Shown here: positions 17,249 through 18,332 of the stretch, one piece after another
Numbering within the stretch: position 1 is the first letter of the stretch
How the letters are laid out: each line of letters opens with the position of its first letter
Source of the DNA: Acidobacteriota bacterium
GTDB taxonomy: Bacteria > Acidobacteriota > Terriglobia > Terriglobales > Acidobacteriaceae
Reading direction: 5' to 3'
Length of the DNA stretch: 18,332 nt
Assembly (NCBI GenBank): GCA_021810735.1
Contig: JAJZIF010000022.1
Coordinates: 1 to 18,332, forward strand
Notes under the pieces: generated by a model
What the model was told of the DNA's origin: nothing
What the model saw: only the letters and a program-made list of their open reading frames with translations
Database searches by the model: none
Translations under genes and position numbers: made by a program

Positions 17249-17474
17249 TTATGCGCAGCGGTTGAGGGCCTCTTTCCAGCCCTGCACGGCATTCCATTTT
17301 CTGGCCAGGTTTCTCAGCGCCAGATACATCACTTTCAACGCTGCATCTTCCGAGGGAAAGGCGCCGCGCGTCTGGATGGCCTTGCGCAGACTCATGTTCA
17401 GCGATTCGATGGCGTTGGTCGTATAGACGATTTTCCGTATCTCCGGCGGAAACCGGAAAAACGGAATCACGATA
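17249..17474 (-). pseudogene. IS256-family transposase, C-terminal fragment
   Basis: About 74 codons remain of a protein that is normally around 400 residues. The fragment VIPFFRFPPEIRKIVYTTNA followed by IESLNMSLRKAIQTRGAFPS is the strongly conserved C-terminal signature of IS256 (mutator-like) transposases, including the final catalytic-region segment YTTNAIESLN. It ends in WKEALNRCA and TAA at 17249-17251, about 57 nt before the presumed IS end. The first conserved residues, normally preceded by a W-x-x-N-W-E-H-type segment, are missing because the sequence joins an IS1595 remnant in the same frame. The in-frame GTG at 17468-17470 is an ordinary Val codon, not a start. Confidence 0.8.
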
Positions 17475-17482
17475 GATGGATT

Positions 17483-18016
17483 TCAAATCGCGTGACGCCG
17501 GACTCTGCCGATCCCCTCTCCATCCGCTTCGGCAGCGACCCGCACCAAGATCTTGTCCGGAGCCCGCCGCCCTCGAGCCCCGGGTTCCTCCCCGCCCCAG
17601 AAGGCCTCATCGACCTCCACCAACCCGCTCAACCGCTCCCAGCCAGGACGCACCATCGCCCGTTTCAACGTATGCAGCAGCGCCCAGGCCGTCTTGTAAC
17701 TGTCCAATCCAAGAGCCCGCTGCAAGCCCAACGCGCTTGCCGCGTTCTTTTGCGTGGTCACGTACCGGATGGCACGGAACCAGACCATCAACGGCACACG
17801 GCTGTCCTGGAAGATCGTTGTCGCCGTTACCGAGACCTGCGACCGACACTCTGGGCAGAGCTAAAGTCCTCGCTCCATCGCCCATGTCTCTCGACCTGTG
17901 CACCGCAGACAGACGAGCCCCTCCGACCAGCGCAACGAGAACAGATACGACCGGCAAGCATCTTCTGTCGCGAACCGCAGCTCCAGTTCCAGTAACGCCC
18001 GGGGATAGTCTTCCAC
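17483..18016 (-). pseudogene. IS1595-family (ISXO2-like) transposase, interrupted and C-terminally truncated
   Basis: Reading the - strand from GTG 18016, the family N-terminus is seen: VEDYPRALLELELRFATEDA, then LRWSEGLVCLRC, then RETWAMERGL. Codon 52 is an amber TAG (17861-17863) where relatives usually have Trp. The same frame continues with LCPECRSQVSVTATTIFQDS, so C36, C39, C54 and C57 form the expected zinc ribbon. Downstream are VPLMVWFRAIRYVTTQKNAA and GLVEVDEAFWGGEE, which holds the first catalytic Asp of the DDE-type ISXO2 domain. The sequence stops at GRVRRHAI and TGA (17483-17485), before the remaining catalytic residues. It is a dead remnant. Confidence 0.8.
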
Positions 18017-18022
18017 GGAAAT

Positions 18023-18030
18023 ACACTACC
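18023..18030 (-). repeat. Right boundary repeat of the IS256/IS1595 block
   Basis: ACACTACC on the + strand (GGTAGTGT on the - strand) lies 6 nt upstream of the GTG of the IS1595-type remnant and 61 nt from the stop codon of the GlgX-like gene. It is the inverted partner of the sequence at 17192-17199. No matching target duplication is seen outside the two copies. Confidence 0.45.
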
Positions 18031-18091
18031 GGTTGGGGCAGGTTGAGTAATGTAAATATCCCTACAAGTAAAATGCTCCGAAAATTCCGCT

Positions 18092-18332
18092 CTACGTCTG
18101 CGATACTTTCGCCGTATTCTCCTCCAATACGAACAGCAGCAGAGAACGTGCGGTGACGTCATAGGTGTCGCCTGTTTGGAACATTTTGTTCCCATCGGAT
18201 TCCTCCACGGTTCCGTCGATATTGGTATCCATGAGTCGGAGCCAGGCAGAACCTCCTGGGCATTCCGGCAGGGTGAATGTCACCAGGTCGAAATAGCCAT
18301 TTACCACCATGAGCAGGGTCGCTTCATGTCCG
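18092..18332 (-). CDS. Glycogen debranching protein GlgX-like, C-terminal end (rest outside window)
   Basis: The - strand frame is open from the window edge to the stop at 18092-18094, giving the last 79 residues of a longer protein. The segment GHEATLLMVVNGYFDLVTFT followed by LPECPGGSAWLRLMDTNI and later YDVTARSLLLFVLEEN matches the C-terminal beta-sandwich of GlgX/isoamylase-type GH13 debranching enzymes, in which LL..N...D.V.F.LP and a final 'GRS..LL' strand are typical; here the latter reads ARSLLLF. These enzymes hydrolyse alpha-1,6 branches of glycogen in the cytoplasm. The catalytic domain is outside, so a related trehalose-pathway (TreX-like) enzyme cannot be excluded. The gene converges on the IS nest, whose boundary lies about 61 nt beyond its stop codon. 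Confidence 0.75.
   Translation of the reverse strand, partial: GHEATLLMVVNGYFDLVTFTLPECPGGSAWLRLMDTNIDGTVEESDGNKMFQTGDTYDVTARSLLLFVLEENTAKVSQT

Larger units (their letters stand above)
17192..17474 (-). mobile_element. IS256-family insertion sequence remnant (terminal part)
   Basis: It carries the last part of an IS256-type transposase on the - strand plus its non-coding end, finishing at a terminal-repeat-like sequence GGTAGTGTCAAATCTTTTG that begins at 17192 on the + strand. The internal side breaks near 17474, where an IS1595-type sequence joins. More than three quarters of the element is missing. Confidence 0.65.

Noticed and set aside
16926..17863. Amber codons inside both the IS110 and the IS1595 transposases, suggesting TAG read-through or recoding
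   Set aside because: Both genes carry other disabling damage (frameshift, deletion, truncation), and the TAG codons are explained by single changes from CAG and TGG. No recoding signal is seen.
1..18332. CRISPR arrays, tRNA or rRNA genes
   Set aside because: No regularly spaced repeats, cloverleaf-like sequences or ribosomal RNA signatures were seen.

Overview
The window looks like a chromosomal piece of a moderately GC-rich Gram-negative bacterium. My best guess is Acidobacteriota, from the style of the respiratory, metal-efflux and insertion-sequence proteins; no rRNA or other marker gene is present to prove it. The genes that are intact all lie on the + strand. The - strand carries only decayed insertion-sequence pieces and the end of one incomplete gene at the right edge.

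Positions 1-8102 are the distal half of a complex I (NADH:quinone oxidoreductase) operon: the 3' end of nuoG, then nuoH, nuoJ, nuoK, nuoL, nuoM and nuoN. These encode the end of the peripheral-arm subunit G and the whole proton-pumping membrane arm except NuoA. nuoI, often found between nuoH and nuoJ, is not there: the gap is 33 nt. Catalytic and ion-channel residues of the antiporter-like subunits are mostly intact, but NuoM lacks the usual histidine of its H-G-[LI]-S segment.

Positions 8103-14978 hold a heavy-metal efflux locus. A 315-nt gap is followed by a small exported Cys/His-rich protein, a stem-loop, and then three tightly coupled genes for a TolC-type outer-membrane channel, a CusB-type periplasmic adaptor and a CusA-type RND pump. 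CusA keeps the three methionines of the E. coli Cu(I)/Ag(I) site with identical spacing (residues 567, 617, 666). The adaptor has no Met, Cys or His in its N-terminal linker but carries an extra C-terminal beta domain with a Met cluster. Together with the Cys-rich small protein this suggests a copper/silver exporter whose periplasmic metal-capture parts differ from E. coli CusF/CusB.

Positions 15084-16595 encode a Tat-exported type I sulfatase with an intact formylglycine motif. Positions 16710-18030 are an insertion-sequence graveyard: an IS110-type transposase remnant with an amber codon, an in-frame deletion and a frameshift, then an IS256-type C-terminal remnant fused to an IS1595-type remnant with its own amber codon. 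The latter block is bounded by inverted copies of GGTAGTGT. The right edge (18092-18332, - strand) is the C-terminus of a GlgX-like glycogen debranching protein. The most original observations are the remodelled Cus system, the NuoM substitution, the missing nuoI and the structure of the IS nest.
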